64,000 nucleotides of DNA, taken from positions 356,001 to 420,000 of the forward strand of contig JAOTOL010001285.1 in NCBI GenBank assembly GCA_034440575.1, read 5' to 3'. Both the position numbers and the translations under genes were made by a program. Source of the DNA: Imbricaverruca yamaguchii (taxonomy: Eukaryota > Arthropoda > Thecostraca > Neoverrucidae). This document shows, piece after piece, positions 41,201-51,130 of the stretch. The notes under the pieces are model-generated. The model saw only the letters and a list, made by a program, of their open reading frames with translations, was not told the origin of the DNA and made no database searches. Each line of letters begins with the position of its first letter. Position 1 is the first letter of the stretch.

Positions 41201-41573
41201 GGTGTGTGTAGGTGATTTTAACCAGCCTGGCACCCTGTGGTGATATCGGCTGTTTAGGCGAGGTAGGGATGAGTTGAGCTGGCGGTCCGGACGGTGCCAT
41301 AGGGGTTGTATGGGGTATGGTCGGGTCATCGCCGTTCAGTGAACATTGCAAGAATCATACATGGTATACAATAGTTTAGATGTTTTTTGTTTTGATCATT
41401 TTTTTTTTCTTAAGCCGGTGCGAATCAGGTCCAACCGAATGTAAACTTGTGGCCGCAGGTACCTCCTGCGCACGCTCAGCAGAAACATGAGCGCGCCGGT
41501 CTTCTCCAGCGTGATCAAACAGCTGGCAATGCGACTGCCCCGCCACGTGACGTCCAGCGAGGTCACCGTGTGA
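31968..41573 (+). CDS. Innexin B: gap-junction channel subunit, complete six-exon gene
   Basis: Exons 31968-32231, 34045-34224, 36110-36370, 37958-38115, 39774-39908 and 41459-41573 join to a 370-residue innexin. Landmarks: MQGLLSPLAFHAHLFSAR at the N-terminus; TM1 around FVLLMACCLLVTATQY; first-loop cysteines in APISC and NTYC; YYMWVPYVLFLQS before TM2; CETLNLLNVVLQLVVTDS in TM3; [17 protein letters not shown] and YDALC in the second loop; [15 protein letters not shown] in TM4; and YLLRTLSRNMSAPVF near the end. It is a clear paralogue of innexin A in opposite orientation, with matching intron positions and phases except that A exons 3 and 4 are one exon here. The start codon, two acceptors and the stop codon each lie inside or at the end of tandem arrays that repeat those same sequences. 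If transcribed from upstream of the array, many upstream ATGs would precede the real one. No disabling mutation is seen. Confidence 0.93.
32232..34044. other. Innexin B intron 1: hairpins and GA-rich tract, otherwise nothing
   Basis: GA-rich imperfect repeat at 32245-32335 just after the donor, two hairpins at 33184-33349, and AATATCTTAATATTTGTGGC-type repeats at 33630-33890. Confidence 0.6.
33184..33349. repeat. Two adjacent hairpins, including 39-bp inverted repeat arms
   Basis: A 14-bp perfect stem (33184-33197 with 33213-33226) is followed by 39-bp arms at 33228-33266 and 33311-33349 with one mismatch. The 44-base GC-rich spacer can itself pair (GCGGCGGG with CCCGCCGC). Confidence 0.9.
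34045..34224 (+). CDS. Innexin B exon 2 (YYMW signature, TM2)
   Basis: 60 codons, acceptor CCTCAG and donor GTGAGG, phase 0 both ends. An arginine-rich first-loop segment (TGWRGGQRWRPARPSG) differs strongly from innexin A, while YYMWVPYVLFLQSISFYLPH is nearly identical. A 23-bp array starts ~20 bp past the donor. Confidence 0.93.
34240..34825. repeat. 23-bp array after the innexin B exon 2 donor
   Basis: About 25 units of GGGGAGCCGCGAGACTGGTC plus GGC, starting ~20 bp into the intron. The unit is intronic and carries no exon sequence. Confidence 0.95.
34835..35390. repeat. 11-bp GAAGGGGTGAG array and GAGAGTCAGCG repeats
   Basis: About 40 GAAGGGGTGAG-type units to 35300, then GGAGAGTCAGC-type units to 35385. 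Confidence 0.93.
35391..36109. other. Intronic sequence, nothing recognised
   Basis: Innexin B intron 2, right part. Confidence 0.5.
36110..36370 (+). CDS. Innexin B exon 3 (cytoplasmic loop, TM3, FLGGQF)
   Basis: 87 codons, acceptor CACCAACAG and donor GTAAGG. It encodes GLNLVVVDEEERRLKEALMV through VTDSFLGGQFIGYGTRVV to DPMDE. It corresponds to innexin A exons 3 and 4 fused without an intron. The donor context GAGGTAAGGAG is repeated about 30 bp downstream. Confidence 0.94.
36606..36728 (+). repeat. Dispersed repeat D, right half
   Basis: Matches 63550-63676, including GGTTCCAGTGTTCTACTACC and TGTTGGTGAAGAAAGACTG. Confidence 0.8.
36892..37337. mobile_element. Hairpin element copy 2, longest
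   Basis: Left end TTTAATGCAATGAAGAATGG and right end CTGGTATATTGAACGTCGTG ... CTCACGCA match the other copies. It carries ~350 bp of extra internal sequence, including CCTGACGATGGCCCCTGGCC / GAAACGTTGAG. Flanked by 12-bp exact repeats TTCCCTCGTGTG at 36880-36891 and 37338-37349. It sits inside an old part of the exon 4 array. Confidence 0.72.
37369..37475 (+). repeat. Dispersed repeat D, left half
   Basis: Matches 63397-63503, sharing GACATAAAGACATAAAAGAT and ACCAGTTGCCCACCAAAT. Confidence 0.8.
37482..37957. repeat. ~79-bp array that repeats the innexin B exon 4 acceptor and start
   Basis: Acceptor copies CTTCAG/GTCTTCC at 37488, 37567, 37646, 37724, 37800 and 37879 precede the true one at 37958. 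Each unit carries the codons for [18 protein letters not shown], then an intron-like CTCGCGTGACCAAACGTCTG. Older diverged copies lie at 36760-36890 and 37338-37367. Confidence 0.96.
37958..38115 (+). CDS. Innexin B exon 4 (second loop, start of TM4)
   Basis: 158 nt opening GTCTTCCCTCGTCTG after GCTTCAG and ending GGCAG before GTGGGT (phase 2). It encodes [18 protein letters not shown] and [20 protein letters not shown]. This is the seventh and only complete copy of a ~79-bp array that repeats the acceptor and about 18 codons. Confidence 0.94.
38116..38684. other. Intronic sequence, nothing recognised
   Basis: Innexin B intron 4, left part. Confidence 0.5.
38685..39773. repeat. 36-37-bp array that repeats the innexin B exon 5 start
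   Basis: About 27 units of CTGCTGACGTACCGGCTGGT plus GACCGTGTGTGTTCCC. Some longer units also contain the GCCGACAGT acceptor. Read in the innexin frame, units encode LLTYRLVTVCVP, the TM4 end of exon 5. Confidence 0.95.
39774..39908 (+). CDS. Innexin B exon 5 (end of TM4, cytoplasmic tail)
   Basis: 135 nt after a GCCGACAG acceptor, encoding ILLTYRLVTVCSLKVRFRLL, then RGSKYG and CGYGD. The donor is GTGAGC. The acceptor and first codons are the last copy of a long array just upstream, so other copies could compete as acceptors. Confidence 0.92.
39909..41458. other. Innexin B intron 5: minor repeats only
   Basis: ATATCAGAGCATATATCA words near 39950, a GTTTGTTTGTTT tract at 40550-40590, and a segment with CCTGTGAGTGATATCGGC (40600-40635) that recurs in similar form at 41222-41260. 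Confidence 0.5.
41459..41573 (+). CDS. Innexin B exon 6 (C-terminus and stop)
   Basis: Acceptor GGCCGCAG, then G/TACCTCCTGCGC completing the W codon. It encodes YLLRTLSRNMSAPVFSSVIK and ends SSEVTV with a TGA at 41571. The stop codon is the first of six 36-bp repeat units. Confidence 0.92.
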
Positions 41574-41765
41574 CGTCACCACACTCCGTCAGCCGACGTC
41601 GGCGTCTGACGTCACCACACTTCGTCAGCCGGCGTCGGTGCCTGACGTCACCACACTCCGTCAGCAGGCGTTAGCGTCTGACGTCACCACACTTCGTCAG
41701 CCGGCGTCGGCGTCTGACGTCACCACACTTCGTCAGCCGGCGTTAGCGTCTGACGTCATCACACG
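41571..41765. repeat. 36-bp array starting at the innexin B stop codon
   Basis: TGACGTCACCACAC recurs, one mismatch in the last, at 41571, 41607, 41643, 41679, 41715 and 41751, an exact 36-bp period. The first copy is the stop codon itself. Confidence 0.95.
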
Positions 41766-43160
41766 CGCTCGGTCGCCATCGAAAAGTGACGTCACAGGAT
41801 TTCCACCGGACCACTGTGTAACGCTATCGCTGGCGGATCAAAGTCGAAGGTATTCCCAGCCCGTGCCACCCCCTTCAAAATGAACTGGCACCGAAAGTTC
41901 ACGAAATGCCGAAAAATAGCAACGTAATATGGAGGGGAGTTTTTATCAGTGCATTCTGATGTCAGAAAATGCAACATCCGCTTAGTTTTTGTTCTTCCAA
42001 CTCGGAGGAGCCTTCTGATACAGTACAGGTTCACGTGGATACTTAGGCCCCTCCCCTGAGTGGGCTTGGCCTCGCTCGTTCGTGGCGGCTGTGTCGGCTG
42101 GTGACCGCCGACCCCGGACCATCGCCAAGGTCAGCGCCTGACGTCAGGGTGGAGCGTCTGCCGGGCTCAGGATATGACGTCATGACAGGGTATGATGTCA
42201 CCACAGATACTGCCGACATCTCACTATCTCACCCGCGGCAGTCGGACGTGAATATCGTGCCGTCAGCTCGCTGCATGACCTCTGCAGTCGATGCGCCCCT
42301 AAACCCCCGTGCTGTCAGCGCCAAACAGACTCAAACGGTCAGATATACAACGTCTGATGCATTGCTTTTAGCTGACTGGTTTATTCAAGTTTTTAATTGA
42401 TGATTCATCATTCAAACTGAAACCACTATCAGATCCACCAATTGCAGCACATCACTTGCGACCCACAATAATCGCATCGACTCCGGATGCTATTCGCAGT
42501 CGTTCCCGTTGGCTACGTGGCCCGTAAGATTGGGTGTTTTCCTGGAGACGAAGAGCCGACGTAATGCTTGTTTTGGGGAAGGGGTACACAATTGAGTGTA
42601 TTACTTGTGGTGACGTGTAGGAGACATGCGCGAAGAATACGCCGGGGCATGCTTTTCACTCGTATCACAAACTTCTCCTGACAGGGTAAGTGCCTTCAAT
42701 GATCTTCCACTGTAAGCACACCATTGTATCCATTCCAGTTACGGTGTGCAGTTATTGCAGAAGCTCATCGACGGCTGGGTATGACGTCATTCCGATGGCC
42801 ATGGACCATGCATGACGCTTCTGTTTCGTCACCGATGAGAAGAGCGTCATGCCACACGTGGCACTATGGGTGCCGCCACGGATTTTGGACAGGGGGAACG
42901 AGAGCGGTTTCAGAAGATTTTCCATGTATCTTCATGCATAATGTTAAGTTTCACGAAGTTTTGGGGTGGGGGGCTTGTTCCCCAGTTCCTGCAGTGGCAA
43001 CATCCATGCGTATTGGCATACACCTTCAGGTTCCACGCGACCGACTGGTGCTACGCTAACGTTAAGTGGCAAACATGTCAGGCCTGTATCCACAGCTGTA
43101 TAGATGAACGCAATGCGATTATCTCCATCGAATGTCGATCGCTAAGAACCGAATCGGTAG
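41766..43160. other. Downstream of innexin B, no gene recognised
   Basis: Probably includes the innexin B 3' UTR; no clear AATAAA was found. A region at 42750-43100 with transposase-like words was considered and not accepted. Confidence 0.4.
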
Positions 43161-43161
43161 G

Positions 43162-43192
43162 TTCCTACTGTATGGGGAGAGAGAGAGAGAGA

Positions 43193-43240
<48 letters not shown>
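43162..43240. repeat. (GA)n microsatellite
   Basis: About 35 GA units, with a G run at the right end. Confidence 0.97.
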
Positions 43241-43242
<2 letters not shown>

Positions 43243-43280
43243 AGATGGAGAGTCTGGTGTGAATAGGGAGTGAGTAATTG

Positions 43281-43410
43281 TTTAATACAACGAAGAATGG
43301 CTCTTCGGTGCTCCTGGGTTTTAGACATTGCGTGAGACGAAATGTACGACCCTCAATATACCCAGCACCTCCTGGTATATTGAGGGTCGTACATTTCGTC
43401 TCACGCAATG
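43281..43410. mobile_element. Hairpin element copy 3, perfect 36-bp stem
   Basis: TTTAATACAACGAAGAATGG leader, then arms 43326-43361 and 43375-43410 that are perfect 36-bp reverse complements with a 13-base loop. AGTGARTAATTG flanks at 43269-43280 and 43411-43422 suggest a 12-bp target-site duplication. Confidence 0.85.
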
Positions 43411-43424
43411 AGTGAATAATTGAC

Positions 43425-44970
43425 ATATTCCCGTAGCAGGGGAATTCACGTGTTTCATGTTGCTCACATGTTGCTCAGGTGAATGTTGTCGTTTGTGTAG
43501 CTTAGCAGTAAGGCAAGTGAACCTCGCTCACCAAGCTTGAGTGGGCGATCGACGACCTTATAGGTCATCCATGAAAGCCGTGGGACGCACTTGGAGGCTG
43601 GATGGATATTTTGTGTTGCTGATGGTGCCTTTTCTGTCATATATGGACCGAGAACACTTGTCGAAATTTCACCTCACTGAAGTGCACCGTTGCTCTCGAA
43701 GGTGTGCAATGCAGTGCAGTGTAATCAAGGTCATTATTTCTGCATGGGCGGACAATGCCTTCTGCTGTTCGCCATTATTTTCTTCATCGATTATCGGTCA
43801 TACGAGTGAATGTTCAAACTGTTAATGGTGCTAGAGTCGGGCAGTAATTTCGATACGGACCATCAAGGTAAATGACCTTGCTTGATCTCGCTCAACTAAT
43901 CTCGCCCGATGAGCATCGTTGGCTAGAGTTACGCCAAAATAATGTGCATGGCAAGAAAATAGATACACATGGAGCACTGACGCCAAATATTTCACCTGAA
44001 CAGACGGGAAGATGACGTCATCTCTCTGAAAAACTCGGACACGATTGCAACTTGGATGTCGTGCTATATTATCCTTCATAGAGAGTCCAGGTAAGCTCTA
44101 GCATGGAGCCGCAAAAACTAATCAAGTCACGATCTAAGACTCTAAGTCAGGTAAAGCCATCTTATGCCAGCACACCGCCATCTTATGCAAACATAATGCA
44201 ATCTCACGCTAACTTAATGCCCGCTTATGCTCATTACTTCTTCCACAATGTCAGAATTGATACTGACGTACATTTAACATAGCACGGACAGATTGTGTGC
44301 GACGCCTTCTCGCCTGAGAAGCATAATGCTAGAAGCGTAACTCATTAACATGAGTTAGATGTAGCAGGTTGTGAGGTTGTTGGTTGCTTGGTGAGGTTGT
44401 GGCAGAACACTGGACAGCGGTGCTGTGCGGGTCCTCTGGTCTGATCTTCCTCCTTCGATGATGTATGGATGATGGTTCCTCCGTCTCGTGTATGCTCTCT
44501 GGTCTGATATTCATTGCAAGTTGCTATTATTGGGAGTGTTAACTTTGCATGGTTTCCACATTTCTTCTACGTGTGCGAGTTTACAAATATGTATGTCATC
44601 GCGCTTTCACCTCGTTATTCAAAGTGTAAACGGTGTCGAAGTAACGAACTTCAATCACTGTGGTAGCTCAGATATTTTTGTTAAATTCGCTTCTAATCTT
44701 AAGAATTAGTCTTCAAATGCACATACATAATATCAGAGCCAGACAAATCGGTTGGGAAATACCGGTCGCATTCTTTACTGCCATTGCCTGGGCATCATGC
44801 ATATTTTGCTACTGCGCAGGCACGTGTTGTAATAAACTGGAATACGATGATAATACAACTAGTTGCGTTGTGCTGTGCGTTTCTTTTCCATGGAATTACA
44901 ATATACTACAAGGGAGTACATTATGCTGCACGCACATACACACACACACGCACATTCATGCAAAGCAAAT
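43425..44970. other. Intergenic, nothing recognised
   Basis: CTTATGCYAACATAATGC-like short repeats at 44155-44235. No gene. Confidence 0.5.
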
Positions 44971-44972
44971 CC

Positions 44973-45948
<976 letters not shown>

Positions 45949-46025
45949 CTCGTAGAGCATGCAACTCAAGGAATGCTTCTTTGTCAGACCATTTTTCATC
46001 ACTACCGATAGATTACAGATTCAAT

Positions 46026-46090
<65 letters not shown>

Positions 46091-46175
46091 GTATTTAAAG
46101 TCAATCTGCAATACATTGGTAGTGATGAAGAATGGTCTGACGAAAAAGCATTCTTTGAGTTGCATGCTCTACGAG
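45949..46175. mobile_element. Foldback element with (TA)n centre
   Basis: Arms of ~75 bp (45949-46025 and 46101-46175) are imperfect reverse complements, sharing CTCGTAGAGCATGCAACTCA and TCAGACCATTYTTCATCACT. A (TA)n tract of about 58 bp (46029-46086) sits at the centre. No flanking duplication was recognised. Confidence 0.8.
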
Positions 46176-46484
46176 AATTGTGCTGGGCATGGCGCGAATG
46201 TCCTCCAAATATGGGTTCCGGCGTCATCATTGCATCATAATGACGTCATATGACATCAGCACAGCGGGCGGATTGGTGTCATGAGGTCGGCACTGCGAAC
46301 ACTTGCCAACCTGCACACCGCCTGCGGGGCCAAACAGCACCGTGGGGGTGCTGCTGGGGCGTACAAGTGTTCACTCGCCCACAGTGTAATCGATGGCGAC
46401 ATAGCTCAATGGTGTTCCTTCAGAAGTGCACACTGGGCTCCAGTTGACACAGTATGGAGCCGGACGTGCATGTTAGCTGCCAGC

Positions 46485-46935
46485 TAGGTTGTCAGGTTGT
46501 TAGCTAGGTTGTCAGGTTGTTAGCTAGGTTGTCAGGTTGTTAGTTAGGTTGTCAGGTTGTTAGCTAGGTTGTCAGGTTGTTAGCTAGGTTGTCAGGTTGC
46601 TAGCTTGGTTGTCAGGTTGTTAGTTAGGTTGTCAGGTTGTTAGTTAGGTTGTCAGGTTGTTAGCTTGGTTGTCAGGTTGTTAGTTAGGTTGTCAGGTTGT
46701 TAGTTAGGTTGTCAGGTTGTCAGCTAGGTTCTCAGATTGTTAGTCAGGCTGTCAGGTTGTTATAGCTAGGTTGTCAGGTTGTTAGCTAGGTTGTCAGGTT
46801 GTTAGCTAGGTTGTCAGGTTGTTAGCTAGGTTGTCAGGTTGTTAGCTAGGTTTTCAGGTTGTTAGCTAGGTTGTCAGGTTGTTAGCTAGGTTGTCAGGTT
46901 GTTAGCTAGGTTGTCAGGTTGTTAGCTAGGTTGTA
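46485..46935. repeat. 20-bp minisatellite
   Basis: About 22 units of GTTAGCTAGGTTGTCAGGTT. Confidence 0.97.
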
Positions 46936-47126
46936 AGGCAGCGTTTTTACTTTCGTCTCTGTCCCTGTCTTTGTCTCTGTCTCTGTCCCTGTCTCTGTCT
47001 CTGTCTCTGTCTCTGTCTCTGTCTCTGTCTCTGTCTCTGTCTCTGTCTCTGTCTCTGTCTCTGTCTCTGTCTCTGTCTCTGTCTCTGTCTCTGTCTCTGT
47101 CTCTGTCTTCTGTCTTCTGTCGCTGT

Positions 47127-47166
<40 letters not shown>

Positions 47167-47305
47167 TCCTGTCTGTCTCTGTCTCTGTCTCTGTCTCTGT
47201 TCTATCTCTGTATCTGTCTCTGTATCTCTGTCTCTGTTTCTTTTCTGTCCTGTTCTGTCCTGTCTCTGTCTCTGCCCCTGTCTCTGTCTCTGTCTCCATC
47301 TCCAT
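46936..47305. repeat. (TCTCTG)n hexanucleotide array
   Basis: Mainly TCTCTG with TCGCTG, TCCTG and TATCTG variants, directly adjoining the 20-bp array. Confidence 0.96.
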
Positions 47306-47479
47306 AATTGCACACTATCCTCATGTGTTGCTTTGTTAGTCACCGTCAGCTGAATGATCAAGATTGATGACGTCAGCTCTGTGTGCCTATGCTACGTTAA
47401 TTAGATGTTGAAATCGGGCTTCTCAAGGTGTCCACCAAGGTATCCTGTGATTGGCTGCCGGTTATAAAGACACTCTAAC

Positions 47480-48545
47480 TTGCCTACATATCTCATGACA
47501 TCTGACACACATCTGCCATCTGCTGTACTGCCATCTGAGCATACTGCAACACTGTCATCTGCCACACTGCCATCTAATTATACTACAGCACTGCCATCTG
47601 CCACACTGCCATCTGATTACACTGCCACATTGTCATCTCATTATAGTGCCACACTGCCATCTGCCACACTGCCGTCTGCCACACTGTCATCTGATTATAC
47701 TGCAACACTGTCATCTGCCACACTGACATCTGATTATACTGCCACACTGCCATCTGCCACACTGCCATCTGCCACACTGCCATCTGCCACACTGCCATCT
47801 GCCACACTGCCATCTGCCACACTGCCATCTGCCACACTGCACTATCTGCCACACTGCACTCATGACACTGCCATCGCCACTGCCATCTGCCACATATCTG
47901 CCACACTGCCATCTGCCACACTGCCATCTGCACCATCTGCCACACTGCACGCCATCTGCCACACTGCCATCTGCCACACTGCCATCTGCCACACTGCCAT
48001 CTGCCACACTGCCATCTGCCACACTGCCATCTGCCACACTGCCATCTGCCACACTGCCATCTGCCACACTGCCATCTGATTATACTGCAACACTGTCATC
48101 TGCCACACTGCCATCTGATTATACTGCCAAACTGCCATCTGATTATACTGCCACACTGCCATCTGATTATACTGCCACACTGCCATCTGCCACACTACAA
48201 TCTGCCACACTGCCATGTAATTATACTACAGCACTGCCATCTGCCACACTGTCATCTGCCACATTGTCATCTGATTATACTGCCACACTGTCATCTGCCA
48301 CAATGCCATCTGATTATAGTGAACACTGCCATATGCCACACTGCCGTCTGCCACACTGCCATCTAATTATACTACAGCACTGCCATCTGCCACACTGCCA
48401 TCTGATTATGCTGCCACACTGTCATCTGCCACACTGCCATCTGATTATGCTGCCACACTGCCATCTTCCACACTACCATCTGGCACACTGCTATTCGCCA
48501 CACTACCATCTGCCACCTGCCTACACCGCCATCCATCTTACACCT
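47480..48545. repeat. 15-bp minisatellite, ~1 kb
   Basis: ACTGCCATCTGCCAC units mixed with 24-bp units containing TGATTATACTGCCAC. The regular spacing is not that of a CRISPR array. Confidence 0.96.
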
Positions 48546-48549
48546 GCAA

Positions 48550-49819
48550 TTATATCCGACTTTTGCTTACTCTTGAAGCCGTTCAATGTTAGTCGGTGCA
48601 TGACCACATATGACGTGATGACTACACTACGGTGTATATACGGTACACTACGGTGTGCATGACGGCGAATGACTACACTACTACTACGTCCTGCCAATTT
48701 TCGAGAAAACGATACATTATCCCACTGTGCGTCGGCCACCCGGCCCAATGGCTCAGACAAGTGGCTCAGCAGAAGTTCAGACGCAGCTGGGATCCACAGT
48801 TGCGAGTACAAGGCGATGGAAGATCACGAATATCGGGGGATGGTTTCGTGTATCGCACAAATGCAACTCATCGATTCAGTTTCCTTGTTCGTCCATTTGT
48901 TTTCGATAGACACTTTGGGACAGACGGCATGATATTCGCCCCAAAATATCAGCAACAACTTCGTGAGTGTGATGAGAATTTGGAACGGTGGGGAATTATT
49001 GAATGCATCGAAGTTTTTCCCCTGCGCGAATGAAACCCACACAAATATTTTGGAACGCCTGCTGATGAGAAACACGTGAATCGAGAAGGGTAGGCAAGAG
49101 AGGCTTGCTTACAAATCTTTTGCCTGTTTTATTGCAGTTAGGATACGCAATGGGCTGACATTTTGCGTTAATACCTGACCTCAGACTACGCCTTCTCACC
49201 GATAATCTTGCAAACGTCAAACGGGGTCACGCCTGGCACCGGTGACCTCGGGCGACGGTGACCTTGGCGGCGTCTTTCTAACACGAAGAAGCCTCTTAGA
49301 CAATTTGTCGGCCACAATTGCAATTTCGGCGCCACGGCTGTCCTAGCACATTCCAAATCAATTAATTGCAATTTTTCCCAAGCATGCAATATACGCTGCT
49401 TGTTTGCTTTGCTACATGTTGGCAGCATTGTTCAGGAAAAGCGTCGGACGTACATCCGGTGGCAGCCTGTCTATCCGAAACACAATGAAACAAAACGGCA
49501 AGCATACATCATCCACCGACTAACATCGAATGGCTTCGAGACAAAATAGCAATCTTGAGTTATGTCATGAGCATCAGCATGTGGACTCTTCTGAAGTCCT
49601 GGCAGCTTGTTCTTTGGAACAGCGAACAAAAAAGTGCTGGGCTCATGTAGACAGCTGGACAAGATATGCAACTGCACGCTGACGAGATCAACACTTCTGC
49701 AACCGTAGGTGTTTGACTTCGCATGCCTAGTGAGCGGTGCACGTTACGAGATAAGATGGTGTAGCCCATTGATTTGTTTTGTTGTGCTGTTCCTGGCTGC
49801 GCTGGTTTTGTCCGTTTGT

Positions 49820-49853
<34 letters not shown>

Positions 49854-50378
49854 CCGGCCGTCTGACCTTGACCGCCAGTTTCGCCCGCCAGCCGGCAGAG
49901 TCGGGTCACGTGACTGGCGACCAATCAGGACCGCCGGTGGGCGGGGCGAGGCTACGTCACGACTGTGCCGCATGCGGCAGGTTGGTGGGACCAAGGCCAT
50001 TTCATAAGGTTGGCCCACCAGACGCTGGCATAACCTTGGTTTGACCTTCAGACTAGCAATTGTAGCCGGCATGGGGAATGGACAGTGAATGCTAAGGCTA
50101 GCATCACTTGCTTTAAAAAACAGCGATGCTCGTACGAGCACATGCAATCTTTTGTGATCGTGAACTATCTTCCGCGGACAATTACAATAAACTGAAACTT
50201 AAAAAAAAATAGAGGAACCAGCCGGGCGAGACTCCGGCTGACACTGGCCCCGGTGCAGGGCCTCTAACATGGCAACTGCGGGGCCAGGTCCCCCCTCCCC
50301 ATCCCACCACCAGTCAGGACACCTCCCACTTGCCAGCCACCCTCAGCCAACATCAGCTCTATGGTGGTAACTGCGAGA
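48550..50378. other. Intergenic, T run and no gene recognised
   Basis: A ~32-base T run at 49821-49853 is the main feature. Frames such as 48632-49033 show no domain. Confidence 0.45.
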
Positions 50379-50539
50379 TGGTGGCTATTGATTTTACGAC
50401 ACGTCGACCGTTGAGTCACGCAGCGTCGCCAATCTCTCACGCCGATTGGTCGCGGGCGAAGAGTAGCAACAAGCGAGACTCGAACCCACAATCTTTAGAT
50501 TGTGAGACGGGCAACTTACCCCTGGACTACTAGTCCCCT
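50379..50539 (-). mobile_element. SINE B copy
   Basis: Minus-strand B family with TAACTGCGAGA duplications at 50368-50378 and 50540-50550. Confidence 0.87.
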
Positions 50540-50811
50540 TAACTGCGAGAACCGAGCCCACAAGTCAAGATGCACTTCTCATTGCTTAGACATCACTGGA
50601 GCAGAGGGGCTCGACACTCTTGAGTTTTGGCCCCATTGGAGTAAACTGCGGCGTCCTGCTCCCTCAATCAAATCTCGCCAAATCTCGCCAAATCTCGCCA
50701 AATCTCGTCAGTCGTCGGACTCTGATGTGGAGCTCAGCATCACAAGACGTGTGTGCCGTGGGCACGCTTGTTTATCGTCACGCGTAACGTCACGTCATGC
50801 TCTCAGCGTGA

Positions 50812-51130
50812 TGTTCATTCGGCGTGGTGACCATTCGGCGTAGTGACCATTCGGCGTGGTGTTCATTCGGCGTGGTGGCTATTCGGCGTGGTGTCCATTC
50901 GGGGCGGTGCCCATTCGACGTGGTGTCCATTCGACGTGATGGCCATTCGGCGTGGTGTCCATTCGGCGTGGTGACCATTCGGCGTGGTGACCATTCGGCG
51001 TGGTGACCATTCGCCGTGGTGTCCATTCGGCGTGGTGACCATTCGGCGTGGTGACCATTCGGCGTGGTGACCATTCGGCGTGGTGGCCATTCGGCGTGGT
51101 GACCATTCGGCGTGGTGACCATTCGGCGCT
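50812..51130. repeat. 16-bp minisatellite
   Basis: About 20 units of GTGACCATTCGGCGTG with GTGGCC, GTGTCC and GTGTTC variants. Confidence 0.95.

Noticed and set aside
42750..43110. Possible Tc1/mariner transposase remnant (words like TDEKSVMPHVALW and FGVGGLF)
   Set aside because: Catalytic residues and inverted terminal repeats could not be located and the frame is broken; similarity may be chance.
46250..46487. GC-rich frame beginning MRSALRTLANLHTACGA
   Set aside because: Too short, no splice context and no recognised family.
47480..48545. Regular short repeats resembling a CRISPR array
   Set aside because: Units are contiguous with no unique spacers, no cas genes exist, and the context is an intron-bearing animal genome.
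48632..49033. 133-codon frame after the 15-bp array
   Set aside because: No domain and begins within array-derived sequence.
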